NCBI GenBank assembly: GCA_028564925.1
Contig: CM053026.1
Coordinates: 127,559,150-127,623,149 of the forward strand
From: Lithobates sylvaticus
Taxonomy: Eukaryota; Chordata; Amphibia; Anura; Ranidae
Length of the DNA stretch: 64,000 bases
Direction: 5' to 3'
The position numbers and the translations under genes were made by a program. The notes beneath the pieces were generated by a model. That model searched no databases. It was not told the origin of the DNA and saw nothing but the letters and a program-made list of their open reading frames with translations. Shown here piece after piece: positions 44,870-57,217 of this stretch (the stretch's first letter is position 1; each line of letters starts with the position of its first letter).

Positions 44870-46334
44870 ATATATATATATATTTTTTTTTTTTTAATTA
44901 AAGCTTTATGTTCAAACATGTCTCTCATAATCCCATATGTGGTGGGGACGGGGGACATTTCATGCCCCATCCCTCACTTGTTAGGAAAAGGATGTTGTTC
45001 ATATTGAACTGTTATGCTACATCTCTCCAGTAATGTTATATTAACCGTTCTGATCCTAGTCTGAAGTTATTCAAAGGGGTGCTTGTGGGTTTGGCGTATT
45101 AAAAATCACCAGGGTCTGTAAAGCACTACAAGGTATGAAGTAACACTGTTACATAAGGGTTAACTCGGTAAGACAAAGAAGAGTAGTGTAGTTGCTAAGA
45201 CTAACCACGCACAAGTTCAAGACACAAAGCAACCAGTCATTAGGCATGGTACCTAGTAAGGTGGTAGAGAGGGAATTGTTGTCTGGCTCTCTCCCTAGCG
45301 GTTGGTATCCAATAGCAACTAGATCCAAACTCACGTTACAGAGACCTATTGCCTGGTCTCATGGTACAAGAAGGAGTTAGGTGAGAACACACATTATGTC
45401 CATGCTTGGTGCTCTGTGGAACCCCATTCTGTTACTCGGAGTAAGATAACAGAGGTACACTGGACAGGTGGAGTGGGTGCAGGCTCAGCACATCCCTCCT
45501 AATACAAACATATAAGTGACAGTGTGTAGTAACATGGGATGAATCACTTTTCAGAGGAACTCTGCACCTTATTACTGCACACAGTGAAGGTTCCTCTATA
45601 AATCGAGGAGCTGCCTTAATGTTAGATTTTTCACATGACTGCAGTCTGCCTGGTCCTGGGCATTGATGAGCACTCCCTGTGTGAGAGGTACCCTGGCATC
45701 GCAAATGACCCTACCCACCACTCATTTGTCTCAAGAAGAGGAGATTTCCTTTGGGAGTTCAGACCCTGCCTCTGTCTCCCAAAATTGTGCTTCTGTGTTG
45801 TTACCCTGCCACATGCACTCTTCATTGAGACGTGACCATCAAACTTTTATTGCTGTCACTGTTAGCCAATGCTGAAACGCAAGCACTGGACAAGAAGTGG
45901 CTGAAAATTGGTGAAGGAGGGTAGCAGTAAGATGCAAAAAAGATGTAAAAAAAAAAGGTAAAACAGTATTGTATGTAAAAAAAAAAAAAAAAGCATGGCA
46001 GAAGTATGTGATACCCAGTACAATACTTTGTCAAACAAGTAAATATATGCTAGGTATAATACTTGCAGTTAAACTGGAATAAAGTTTTATGCTTTTTATA
46101 GGAAAATAAGTGGCTGTCTTTCCAAATTTCCAGATTATTCTGTTGTTGTTTTCTCAGTATGAATCTTGCCAAATAATGTGGTTCTGCATTTGCAGTTAAA
46201 TTCTTTCTTGGTCAATATCATGGAACTGTGAAAGTACATATAAAGCAAATAAGAAAACTTCTTTTGTCTGAGAGATCAGATATGAGTACAAAGCAAGCTT
46301 TACATGTTATGCTCTCTATAGCCAATATTTTGCA
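44870..46334. other. Unassigned sequence
   Basis: About 1.46 kb with a short AT run at 44866-44884 and poly-A runs near 45945-45995; no gene or repeat ends recognised. Confidence 0.4.
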
Positions 46335-47302
46335 TGTAGCGCCCCCCCTTAAGGGCCCCAGATGAACTGGGATCTCCCACCCGGCACAGCGGGGCACACC
46401 AAATTTTCACAAGCACACCAAATACAGAGAACATTCCTTGACTTTGTTTTTGGTATTTATTGAGGGTTAATAACTAGATTAGGGATGGGAGGTTATGGAA
46501 TGCTCACTTGACTTCAGAAAAACTTTAGGGACATTCTTCCTATATACAGTCTCTATATACAGCTCTACGTATTCCTCCAGCACATACTTGCTTGCAGAAC
46601 CCAGCTGGATCACTGTGTGAAGATCTGACAGTCACTCAGTTAGATTAAAGGCAATAGTCCATTACAGGCAGTAAGGCCCCTTGGTTGTGTGGCAAAATTA
46701 CAGTGTCCAGCTTGCACTCTTCCTTCTGTGGATACTGAGCCCAGCACCACCTCTTCAGGCACTGCCAACCCACCTGGCTGCAGCTGCCCCTTTACTAGCC
46801 CTCCAGGCTATATTCTCCACCACAGTCCTCCAAACTGATACTCACCAGCCCACCCAGCTGACTCTCAGGAGACCTGCTTTCCAAATACTTTGCTCCTGTG
46901 CCTTCAGTAAGGGCTTCCGCCATGTGTTATGGTATGATCCTTCCAGCACCTGAGCCCCGGCCCAAAGTCACCCCCCCCCCAGACTAGGGGGCACCCCTGA
47001 GAGCCACTGACAGCCTCCTCAGCACTCTATCTCCATCTTCCACCTGACTCACCCTGCTGGCATGACTCATGCCTATTTATGAGGTAGCCTGCCCCCTGCC
47101 AGCCCTTGACTGGGGATTGGCTGAGGCCCCCATAAATATGCCAAACCTCCACCCACTATGTCCGGATCATTCTCCAATATCCCAAAAAACAGGGGGAGGC
47201 ACCAGAGAGGCTGCTAGGATTAGTCATCCAGCCCTGAGTCACTGAACCCTGGCCCAGATTCACAGCTCAGGCTTAGCTCTGAGCTTAAGAAGTTTCCCTA
47301 CA
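46335..47302 (-). mobile_element. LTR-like element, TGTAG...CTACA ends
   Basis: On the minus strand it starts TGTAGGGAAACTTC and ends GGGGCGCTACA. It has a TATA-like CTCATAAATAGGC (near 47080) and CAATAAATACC (near 46455) in the right order and spacing for an LTR. 968 bp; solo, no coding region. Flanks give no clear duplication. Fossil. Confidence 0.5.
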
Positions 47303-47375
47303 CTAACAAATCTACACTAATACCTAGCATACTACTAGATGTTGCTACATGTATTTTTAATTTCATACTCATTAA

Positions 47376-48177
47376 CCTTCTTAGCGGTATTCCTGAGTGT
47401 GACTCTGGGTGAATTTTCCATACCAAGAGCGGTATCCCCGAGCCACACTCGGGATTGCATCGCAGTATCCAGGGAAAGTAACTTATATTGTCCCCAGGAT
47501 CCTGCGATGTCCCCCCACTGCGTGCAGTGGCCGTGTCTTCCGCCCGATACTGTACTGTATGCCGGGCTCCACTCCCTGCGAGCGGGGCGACTTACGGGGA
47601 CAGAGCCTAGCGGGAAATTCAAATAGTGAAAAAAACAGAACACATACAGTACACTGTAATCTTACAGATTACATTACTGTATCAAATTATTTCACCTCCC
47701 TATTGTCCCTAGTGCTTTGTCCAGTGCCCTGCATGTAGTTTTATATTATATATACTGTTCTTTCTGCCTGGAAACTGGAGAATGTCCATAGAAACCAAAA
47801 AGTGTCCCTTTATGTCAAAAGTGGTTTTAGACTAGCTAGAAAACAGCGATAGTAAATTAGAACACTTGCAGAATTGAGCGATAGTGATTCGTGAGGAAAT
47901 TCGTCATCTGCAACTGAGCACATTTCAGTGTTTTTGAGTTGATTACATTATTGAATACATTTTTTTATTATTATAATATTTTACTTTTAAATATTTATAG
48001 TTATTTATTATATTATATTATAATTGATGATTTTGTGTTTCAAACTTTATCATACCTGGGATGTCTACTAGACTCTTGTTTGGACAGATTTAAGTGAGTT
48101 ATACCTAAGAATTACAGGCCTACAATATGTAGCGCTTTCAGCATCACAAATCTGACATAATCATACCGCCAGGGAGG
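47376..48177. mobile_element. TTAA-flanked MITE, CCTNCTNAGCGGTAT family
   Basis: TTAA at 47372-47375 and 48178-48181. Left end CCTTCTTAGCGGTATTCC; the right end reversed reads CCTCCCTGGCGGTATGAT. The interior has GAGCGGTATCCCCGAGCCAC and GGATCCTGCGATGTCCCC. 802 bp, non-coding. Confidence 0.8.
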
Positions 48178-48380
48178 TTAATCTGGCTTTGTTAGTCAGC
48201 ATGAATAGGTCCAGTTTCATGAAAATCCGCTATAGCTTTTCTTAAAGAAAAACTCCAGCCAAAAATAACAAGATAAAAATAAATAGCCCATTAAAAGATA
48301 AAATAACAAAACAAGCTTTTGCTGCAATATTTACCTATTTCAGAGATTTCCCTGCAGTACTTTTTTTCTGCCACAGAGAG

Positions 48381-49370
48381 GTGGATTTACTAAAATTGGA
48401 GAATGCAAAATCTGGTGCAGCTGTGCTTGGTAGCTTCAGTTTGTAACTTCAGTTTGTTCAATTAACCACTTCAGCCCCGGAAGAATTTACCCCCATTTTT
48501 TTCCCACAAATAGAGCTTTAATTGGTGGTATTTGATCGCCTCTGCGGTTTTTATTTTTTGAGCTATAAACAAAAAAAGAGCGACAATTTTGAAAAAAAAG
48601 CTGTATTTTTTACTTTTTGCTACAATAAATATCCCCCAAAAATATATAAAAAACAATTTTATTCCTCAGTTTAGGCCAATATGTATTCTTCTACATATTT
48701 TTGGTAAAAAATATCACAATAAGCGTATATTGTTTGGTTTGCGCAAAATCTATAGCGTCTACAAAATAGGGGATAGTTTTGTGGCATTTTTATTATAAAT
48801 GTTATTTCTTTTTATTAGTAATGGCGGTGATCTGTGATTTTTATCGGGATTGCGACATTATGGCGGACACATCGGACATTTTTGACACTATTTTGGGACC
48901 ATTGTTTTTTATACTTTAATCGGTGCTATAAAAATACATTGATTACTGTGTAAATGACACTGGCAGTGAAGGGGTTAACCGCTAGAGGGCAGTGAAGGGG
49001 TTAAGTGTGTCCTATGGAGTAAATCTAACTGTGAGGGGGCTGGACTTCAACACACAGGACCGTGATCACTGCTCTCGATGACAGAGAGCTGTGATCACTG
49101 TCCTGTTACTAGGCAGAACGGGGAAATGCTTTGTTTACAAAAGCATCCCCCCTTTCTTCCTCTCCGTGACACGATCGCGGGCACCCGGTGGACACCGCTT
49201 CTTAAAGGGGACGCACCTGTAGCCCTTTTGCCTGCCAGTGCCATTCTGCCGACGTACATCGGCCTGCGCTGGACGCCAATCGGTTAAGCTACAGAAAAAA
49301 AAAAACTTGAAGCTGTTTCAATTCAGATCTGCACCAGATTTTGCACTCTCCAGTTTTAGTAAATAAACCA
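48381..49370. mobile_element. Palindromic MITE (GGATTTACTAAA family), split by a TTAA element
   Basis: Left GTGGATTTACTAAAATTGG and right CCAGTTTTAGTAAATAAACC. Both arms carry TGCAAAATCTGGTGCAGC or its complement. The full-length version without an insert lies at 51329-51498. The interruption at 48466-49283 hit the TTAA of CAATTAAGCT. Confidence 0.75.
48466..49283. mobile_element. TTAA-type element, CCACTT family (copy 2)
   Basis: TTAA at 48462-48465 and 49284-49287. Starts CCACTTCAGCCCCGG and ends GACGCCAATCGG. Shares AATTGGTGGTATTTGATC and the following AT-rich run with the copy at 55504. 818 bp, no transposase. It also holds TTTTTATTATAAATG-like AT sequence and AACCGCTAGAGGGCAG. Confidence 0.82.
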
Positions 49371-49689
49371 CTATATGTCCTTAGTCTCATGGCCATCATC
49401 ATCCAACCACTATTTCTGAGCCCAAGTCATCTAGGAACCGTCGCAGCCTGTGCCTGGACAGTAAAAGGAGAAGCAGAACAGTGGTGTGCTCATCTCTCTG
49501 TCAGGGCCGTCTTTTCGCATTGGCATGCTGGGCAGTTGCTGGGGGCCCCACTTGCCTGAGGGCCCCACCTGCCCAGCGACCCCAGCCAGGGCCGGACTGG
49601 CCTACCAGGATACCAGGAAATTTCCCGGTAGGCCACCTGCCCTGGGGCCGCTTTGAGTTGCGGCTGCAGGTCTCCGCTCTTTCCCTCTC

Positions 49690-49897
49690 TCTTCCTCCTC
49701 CTGTGTATCACGGAGCTGGCTGGGTCTGTGTTCGGCGGCCGCTGTGTGAACAAGGTCCCGCCCCCTAGACCGGCTAGTGTAATAGTAGATTGAATCAGTG
49801 TTCCCCCTATCACACGAGCCGGTCTAGGGGGGCGGGACCTTGTTACAGTGCGGCCACCGAACACAGACCCAGCCCGCTCCGTGATACACAGGAGGAG
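49690..49897. repeat. Long imperfect inverted repeat
   Basis: TCCTGTGTATCACGGAGC...CTGGGTCTGTGTTCGG...AACAAGGTCCCGCC...CTAGACCGGCT (49696-49778) is repeated in reverse at 49815-49895, separated by about 40 bp. It looks like a small fold-back MITE nested in the hAT element. Confidence 0.8.
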
Positions 49898-49959
49898 ATG
49901 TCCGCTGTGTGTGTGTGTTACCAGGTGATGGTGAGTCTGTATTAATTGGAAAAGGGATG

Positions 49960-50370
49960 CTGCATTCATGGGCACAGTGAGGGTGCAATAGTGGGCACAG
50001 TGAGACTGCATTCATGGGCACAGTGAGGCTGTAATGGTGGGCACAGTGAGGGTGCAATGGTGGGCACAGTGAAGCTGCAATGATGGGCACAGTAAGGCTG
50101 CATTCACAGGCACAGTGAGGCTGCAATGGTGGGCACAGTGAGGCTGAATTCATGGGCACAGTGAGGCTGCAATGGTGGGTACAGTGAGGCTGCATTCACA
50201 GGCACAGTGAGGCTGCAATCGTGGGCACAGTGAGGCTGCATTCACGGGCACAGTGAGGCTGCAATGGTGGGCACAGTGAGTCTGCATTCATGGACACAGT
50301 GAGTCTGCATTTGATGGGCACAGTGAGGCTGCATTCATGGGCACAGTAAAGCTGCATTTGATGGGCAATC
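49960..50370. repeat. GGGCACAGTGAGGCTGCA minisatellite
   Basis: About 14-17 units, alternating between GCAATGGTGGGCACAGTGAG and GCATTCATGGGCACAGTGAG types, 28-30 bp each. Minus frames give HCAHECSLTVP-like spurious peptides. Confidence 0.9.
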
Positions 50371-50677
50371 ATGCGTGATTGTGTAGACAGGGCCCCAGTG
50401 CACTGTATTGCCTGGGGGCCTATGATGGTCTTAAGATGGCACTGCTCTCTGTCACTCTTTATCCTCCTATCAGCATGCTTCTTGTCAGCAAATAAACTGA
50501 TTGACTCATTTTGCTGCTACCGCACTGTAGCCTTGCTGTACAGGGACCGATACCAAATCAAATTTATGTACGTATACCACCTGCATTTCAAAAATGCACT
50601 CCAGACTGTCCTATAGGGTTTTCAGCATCATTACATTTTTCCACTTAAAATACAGATGTGTTCACTTTTTCAATTAA

Positions 50678-51085
50678 AGTATAAGTTCACTTTAAATAAT
50701 AAATAAATAAATGCACATTTTTTTGCAGGTAAAAAAAAAGTACATTTATTATTTTTTGTTGCAGGAGCGATCAGCAGATCGTTGACGCCATGCGGCTGTC
50801 CTGCAGATCTGTCAGTGTATCTATATCGTACCTCGAGCAAGCCAATACATTCTGACAGGCAGACTCAATGAACTACCACAGCTCTCACAGCGCCGTGGTA
50901 GGTTCATTGAAAACTACAAGCCGACAGCCGCAAAGACTGCCAGACCTTGTAGTTTTCCATTTGCAGAGGATTGTGAATGAGGGACGTGGCCGGGTGGGCA
51001 GAGTCGCTGCATTCATAACATGTTACATGTTACACCATGAATATGGGTGTAACATGTAACATGTTATGAAAGGTGAACTTATCCT
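50678..51085. mobile_element. TTAA-type MITE, AGTATAAGTTCAC family
   Basis: TTAA at 50674-50677; right flank TTTA at 51086-51089. Left end AGTATAAGTTCACTTT; the right end reversed reads AGGATAAGTTCACCTTT. It holds two short palindromes, including CATGTTACATGTTACACC / GGTGTAACATGTAACATG. 408 bp, non-coding. Confidence 0.72.
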
Positions 51086-51328
51086 TTTAGCTCATTTCAT
51101 AATTTGTAAACCCCCTGTGTCTCTAGGAGGTGCCTTTTTTAAGCATAACCCTGTGGCATTAGGTCTTCAGCAGAGCAACTGATGGTACTTACGTTACTCT
51201 GCTAATGCTCCAGGGTGCAACTCAATTCATAACTGTCACCAAGCAGGCAGTAAAATGGTTCAGGTTTCAGGTAGATGGTCAAAGTAACAGCTATAAGCAG
51301 GCAGAATATCAGAGCAGATACAGACTGG

Positions 51329-51498
51329 GGTTGATTTAACAAAACTGGAGAGTGCAAAATCTGGTGCAGCTCTACATAGAGACCAATCAGCTTCCTGTTT
51401 TTTGTCAAAGCTTAATTGAACAAGCTGCATTTAGAAGCTGATTGGGTACCATGTACAGCTGCACCAGATTCTGAGTGCCCCAGTTTTAGTAAATCAAC
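51329..51498. mobile_element. Palindromic MITE (GGATTTACTAAA family), uninterrupted
   Basis: Left GGTTGATTTAACAAAACTGG; right CCAGTTTTAGTAAATCAAC. The centre contains AAGCTTAATTGAACAAGCT, which includes the TTAA used as the insertion target in the copy at 48.4 kb. Confidence 0.75.
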
Positions 51499-51684
51499 TT
51501 TTAACAGAAGCGAAAACAGAGTCTAGTATCACTGAAATCTAGACTTGTGTAGACAGACTAGCGACAAACAGAATCTTTTGATCAGGTACCAGCTTGACCT
51601 CACTTTAAAGTCTTTTAGCAAGGCCAAGTGTGGAGACTGGAGTGTAGGCTTACTGCAATGCAGGACAAGGTCAAGTAGATAACA

Positions 51685-52020
51685 GTGATCCCCCGTTCAC
51701 GTGGGTGCGATTTGACATGGATTTGACAGATCAAATTTCATGTCAAATCAGAGCCTATTGCCAGCAATAGGAGCGTCCCAATTGGTGCAATGCCATCTTT
51801 GCAGCGCCGCGACGATTTAAAAAAGTAGTTCCTGCACTACTTTTGGCGACCTCGGGGCAACTCCAATAGTCCTTTGTGCATAAACCCACACAAATGCGGC
51901 TTTGAAATCTTGTCCTGAAGCCCTCATTCACACTGAACACGGCTTTGAAATTGCATGAGTTCATCTGAACTCCCACGATTTCGAAACCGTGTTCAGTTTG
52001 AAAGAGGGCTTTGGGACAAG
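51685..52020. repeat. Probable MITE with internal inverted segments
   Basis: CCCCCGTTCACGTGGGTGCG begins it. ACTGAACACGG...TTGAAATTGCATGAGTTC is mirrored by GAACTC...GATTTCGAAACCGTGTTCAGT at 51968-51998, and the order resembles frog MITEs ending in TTCACACTG. Ends are not fixed. Confidence 0.4.
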
Positions 52021-53195
52021 ATTCAGCAAATCTAGGTTACCTGCAGATATAGGAGAGGCCTGTCTGAGATCTGTGAGCTTTGAATTCTTATTTTTATTAG
52101 TTTTCCCTAATGACTATTTTGGAAATTGCTACTGTGCTCTATGGCAGCGACAGCGCAAAAGGACTTGTTTTCTTCTTACGTTCTCATGTACCTTGAAGGG
52201 GGGGCTTGACAACTGATTCTAATTTGAAATTAAAGTTCACTGTTGATTGCTACATTAGAAACTGCCACCTAAATATTCCTGCAGGGACTGCATGTAAAAG
52301 TTTATGAAGAATACACATGGTGTCCAGACATACAAAAATGGTGACAAGGACACCTAAACCTTATTTATATTTCCATAAAATGTTTCTGCAGCACCCGGAG
52401 ATCCCGCAGTGCCTCAATGTCTCTGGTATGAATAATTTTCTGTCTGTTTGCTGTCATCTGGCCTGGATGGAGCCTCCTCGGAGAGAAAGAAAGCCTTACT
52501 TTTTAATTTTCTGGGCTCATATTTTCTCTTATTTAGGAGTGAACTCATTCTATTCCGCTACAGTACAGGCTGTGGAAAATGATTTCAAACCGGCTCCAAA
52601 TATTTTATTGGCCAGAGTTAGTTTCTACAGGTGCTGTCAGCAATCTGAACTTGAGTAGGCTGTTGAGCTGAGGCAGTCCCCTGCTAATCTGGCTACTTAC
52701 AAGGTAGCTTTAACGAAATAAGGATTTTTTTTTTAAATTGGAGAGAGATTACTCAAAATGGATACATTTGTAGGACCTTATATACTGAAACGTGAAACAA
52801 GATGTGGTGCAATGAAATAAATGGATCTTGTGTCCAGCTGAAGTTGACTCAGTAGGTCATAAAGTCTCATGTAAGTATTCATATCACATACCTGTGGAGT
52901 CCCTGTAGAAGCTGGAAATCGTAGTAGTAGTTGCCACTACTACACGCCATTTGCAGAACGCCTTGTATTTTTCTGAATGCAAATCGTTCTCTGCTTGGAT
53001 GCCTCTCCACCTCGTACAATCAGAAAACGCCATAAAAAAAAAGAAATTAGCTGTACAGAGTGAACCCACAGATGATTCAAAGGTATGCCATGGATATTGA
53101 ACTCTGAGATCACTTTTCGAGGCATGGTTACAGCTCATGGCCCTTGTTGAGAACTGGAATATTGTTGAAGCGATTTCTGTAATCAACCATTTATG
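52021..53195. other. Unassigned sequence
   Basis: About 1.2 kb; an open frame of 113 codons at 52317-52658 has no recognisable domain. Confidence 0.35.
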
Positions 53196-53568
53196 ATTAA
53201 GGAAATTCCGACGGAAAATGTCCGATCGGACCATGTTGTCGGAAAAACTGCCCGTGTGTGGGCTCCATCTGACTTTTTGAGATCCTGCTCTCAAATTTTC
53301 CGACAACAAAATCCGATCTGACTTTTTCCGATCGTGTGTAGAGAATTCCGACGGACAAAGTTCCACGCATGCTCAGATCAAATTACGAGACCAAAGCTAT
53401 TGGCTATGTAGTTCCGTCGTACGCAACGTACGTCACCACGTTCAGAATGATCAGATTTTCAGACAACTTTGTCGGACCATGTGTATGCAACACCAGCGTC
53501 GGACAAAATCCGTCAGAAAAAATCAGACGGATTTTGTGGTCGGAATTTCCGACCGTGTGTACGGGGGC
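53196..53568. mobile_element. Harbinger-like MITE, TGCCGCGTACACAC family (copy 4)
   Basis: Interior CTGCTCTCAAATTTTCCGAC, CCGATCGTGTGTAGAGAATT and CGTACGTCACCACGTTC match the other copies. The right end GTGTGTACGGGGGC precedes TAA (53569-53571). The left terminus is degraded. Confidence 0.75.
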
Positions 53569-53788
53569 TAAGATTAATAAATTATTTTCATTCTTTTTCT
53601 GTGTGTTCTATGCCAATTATTCCTTGGCACTATATCGGGAAGCTTGAATATTAATTTTTTACACTGCATTATAGTGTAGTCAGATTCTTTTTTATAATAC
53701 CTAATAAAAAACATACAGTATATAGTATTGCTGTTAAAAGAGATGTGGGAGGTGACTGTGTTGTCAAATTTACTCTTTTGGAGACTTA

Positions 53789-54146
53789 AGCTTAATACAC
53801 ATGGGCCGAATGTTGGCCGACATCGGCCGGTTCAATAAAAAACAGTGGACATGTAGCCCGTGTGTATGGCAGTCGATCTGACAGAAGGTGGCTGTTTGGT
53901 TGGCTTCTCTTGGATGAACGTGCTGGAAAACAAGCAGCCAACTGGAGCCAATGAATGAGAGCATTGACGGGAGTGTTCTGGCAGGGGGGCTATCCCCCTG
54001 TCAGAACACAAAAGCTTATCAGGGGAGATCGTTGTACTAATATTGGATTGTTAGTACAGTGGTTCTGATCTGAGCTGTCAGTTTTTTTTTTTCATTCAAC
54101 CCGCTGGGTTGAACAAAAAAAAAAAACTATTAGTATGTACCAGGCT
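53789..54146. mobile_element. Harbinger-like MITE, AGCYTGGTACACAC family
   Basis: TTA at 53786-53788 and 54147-54149. Left end AGCTTAATACACATGGGCC; the right end reversed reads AGCCTGGTACATACTAAT. It includes GCCGAATGTTGGCCGACATC and a poly-T/poly-A pair. 358 bp, non-coding. Confidence 0.65.
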
Positions 54147-54149
54147 TTA

Positions 54150-54629
54150 GGCCTCATACACACTGGGCGTTGTCTGAAGGGCACAGGCACACCCTCCAGC
54201 TTCACTGGACAGCCTGTCAAACTCTAAGAGCATTCACCCCTGGGTGCATACTGCCCTAAAGAGAAGTACCACTGAGTGCACCGCCCAGCCCTGTCCAGCC
54301 ACAGCAGCTGTCAGACTCTCATAGAGTTTGTAGGCTTGTAGGCTTTTTACAAAACAAGAAACAGGAAGTGGGCTGTATAAGGTATATACTGGCAGAAATT
54401 TTTTTTTTTACCATCCAAAGTTAAAACAAGGGCAGAAGATTTAATAGCTAGAAAGATTAAAAAAATTATGAAGTTCCGCTTTAAATTGATACTGTGGCAA
54501 AAGTAAAAAATGACAAATATGATACAATCTGTCACTACCATTAACACAACAGTGTTTGTTTTTATGAGTCCCCCTGTAATATAGTTTATTACCTGGTGAT
54601 CTGGCCAATAAGTCTGTTTTTCAGCTTCC
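54150..54629. other. Unassigned, possible further MITE
   Basis: Begins GGCCTCATACACACTGGGCG, which looks like another MITE left end, but no matching right end was found. Confidence 0.35.
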
Positions 54630-54633
54630 TTAA

Positions 54634-55031
54634 AGCGGAAGTAAACCCCGCTGACTTTTTTTTTTCACACCTGTAAGGGAAAAGGCATAATGAGCTAGTA
54701 TGCACCGCATACTAGCTAATTATGAAATACTTACCTTAGAATGAGGCGCCGGCTTCTCACTCGGTCCACCCCGAGGGAGCTGACATGTTCCCTCAGCGTG
54801 TCTTCCGGGTATCGCGGCTACGGCGCTGTGAGTGGCCGGAGTCATGATGTCGTCACTCCTGCGCATGGTGCATGGTCACTTCCCAGCAGGGTCTGGCTTC
54901 TGCCTGACTTTCAGCCAAGAATCCCCGGAGCGCATGCGTACAGGTTTAGGAGATATTCTTTTTACCTACAGGTAAGCCTTATTATAGGCTTACCTGTAGG
55001 TCAAAGTTAAAAATATGACTATACAACCGCT
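54634..55031. mobile_element. TTAA element A of a three-element chain (AGCGG family)
   Basis: TTAA at 54630-54633 and 55032-55035. Left end AGCGGAAGTAAACCCC; the right end reversed reads AGCGGTTGTATAGTC. A palindrome TACCTACAGGTAAGCCT / AGGCTTACCTGTAGGT lies near the right end. 398 bp. Confidence 0.78.
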
Positions 55032-55035
55032 TTAA

Positions 55036-55499
55036 AGTGTTTGTTACCCCCAACATTTTATAATCCTGATATGTGTCTGCTGTTCAATGTACTTGTATGA
55101 GAAAGTGTCATGTTCTCTTTGTATTGCTTCCTTTGTGTGAAATCCCCGGAGTTCCTGCCAGTTCCTCTGCTTTCCTATTAAAAACTGACCACACTAAGCA
55201 GGAGAGCACACCGTGGTCAGTTCTCTAGCTATGCCTGCTCTCCTCCAATGATCAGACTTATCCTGACATGCCTCCCCTGCACAGCCTTTCAATGGGAAGC
55301 CCAGTGTTCTGCTGTTTCTCCTCCCCCAGCTCTTCTGCAGCTGAAAACAGAGGGAATGTGATCACTTGTAAAAAAAAGAGGGAAAAGGGTATTTATAATG
55401 TTTTTTTTAAATCTACACACAAATGTTTTGCCTTTCATTTCTATTTCAAACTGAATGGGTTGTTTTACTTGTTTTACAAGGTGATCGTTTACAGTCACT
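55036..55499. mobile_element. TTAA element B of the chain (AGTGNTTGTTACC family)
   Basis: Bounded by the TTAA at 55032-55035, shared with element A, and the TTAA at 55500-55503, shared with element C. Left end AGTGTTTGTTACCCCC; the right end reversed reads AGTGACTGTAAACGATC. 464 bp, non-coding. Confidence 0.72.
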
Positions 55500-56339
55500 T
55501 TAACCACTTGCCTACCAGGCACTTAAACCCCCCTCCCATCCAGACCAATTTTCAGCTTTCGGTGCTCTCACGCTTTGACAATTACTCAGTCATGCAACAC
55601 TGTACCCAAATTAATTTTTTGTCCTTTTTTTCCCACAATTAGAGCTTTCTTTTGGTGGTATTTGATCACCTCTGGGTTTTTAATTTTTTGCGCTATAATT
55701 GAAAAAAGACTGAAAATTTTGAAAAAAAAACGCATTTTTCTTTGTTTCTGTGATACAATTTAGGAAATTATAAATTTTTCTTCATAAATTTTGGCCACAA
55801 TTTATACTGCTACATATCTTTGGTAAAAATAACCCAAATTAGTGGAAATTATTAGGTCTTTGTGAAAGTTACAGACTCTACACAATCTGTGGTGCGAATT
55901 ATACAAAATTGATCACACCTGATGCACTGGTGGCCAATCTCATTTCTTGTGACCCGAACAAGTCAGGAAAGTGCAAATACCCCCCAAATGACCCCCTTTT
56001 TTGAAAGTAGACATTCCAAGGTATTTAGTAAGAGGCATGGTGAGCTTTTTGATGTTGTCATTTTTTCCCACAATTCTTTGCAAAATGAATTATTTTTTTA
56101 TTTTTTATTTTTTTTCTACAAAATTGTCATTGTAATAGGTTATTTCTCTCACATGGCATGTGTATACCACAAATTACACCCCAAAATAAATTCTGCTACT
56201 CCTCCTGATTATTACGATACCACATATGTGGGACTTTTACACAGCCTGGCCACATAGAGAGGCCCAACATGCAGGGAGCGCCATCACGTGTTCTAGGAGC
56301 ATAAATTACACATCTAAATTGTTGACTACCTAGTACACT

Positions 56340-57120
56340 ATTGAAGGCCCTGGAGCACCAGGACAATGACACGTGACACTGACGTGGCACTGATGACACG
56401 TGACACTGACGTGGCACTGATGACAGATGGTACTAATACGGGGCACTGATGACACGTGACACTGATGACAGATGGCACTAATATGTGGCACTGATAAGAG
56501 ATGGCACTCATACATGGCACTGATATCACGTGGCACTAATATGTGGCACTGATATCACGTGGCACTGATGACAGACGGCACTAATACGTGGCACTGATGA
56601 CAGACGGCACTAATACGTGGCACTGATGACACATGACACTGATGACAGATGGCACTGATACGTGGCATTGATGACAGGTGACACTGATAACAGATGGCAC
56701 GTGACACTGACAGGTGGCACTGATGACAGATGGCACTAATATGTGGCACTGCTGACAGATGGCACTATGTGGCACTGATGACAGATGGCACTAATGACAG
56801 GTGGCACTGACTACAGATGGCACTGACTACAGATGGCACTGGCAGATGGCACTGACTACAGATGGCACTGGCAGATGGCACTGACTACAGATGGCACTGG
56901 CAGATGGCACTGACTACAGATGGCACTGGCAGATGGCACTGGGGATGGCACTGGCAGATGGCACTGGGGATGGCACTGGGGATGGCACTGGCAGATGGCA
57001 CTGGGGATGGCACTGGCAGATGGCACTGGGGATGGCACTGGCAGATGGCAATGGCGATGTCACTGGGCACAGATGGCATTGGGGACAGATTGCAGTGGTG
57101 GCAGTGGGCACAGATGGCAT
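56340..57120. repeat. GGCACTGATGACAGATGGCAC minisatellite
   Basis: Units vary: GTGGCACTGATGACAGATGG-type in the first half, then ACTGACTACAGATGGC and finally ACTGGGGATGGCACTGGCAG types, a stepwise change along the array. It produces CHQCHVS-like and MALADGTGDGT-like spurious frames. Confidence 0.92.
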
Positions 57121-57217
57121 TTAATTTTTTATTTTTTATTTAAAACTTACGGCGCTGCAGCCGTTCATCTCCCCCTCCTCACACGCTGTCTCTGTGTGAG
57201 GAGAGGGAGCGGCGCTG

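Larger units (their letters stand above)
49502..50444. mobile_element. hAT-type element with hairpin and minisatellite
   Basis: Exact 8-bp duplication CTCTCTGT at 49494-49501 and 50445-50452. Left end CAGGGCCGTCTTTTCGC; the right end reversed reads CAGTGCCATCTTAAGACC. It carries a secondary repeat start (CAGGGCCGGACTGGCC, 49587), a large hairpin and a 30-bp-type array. No transposase. Confidence 0.82.

Noticed and set aside
56338-57143. Cysteine/histidine-rich (CHQCHVS) proteins resembling zinc fingers
   Set aside because: They come from translation of the GTGGCACTGATGACA array; spacing follows the DNA unit and no finger fold is present.
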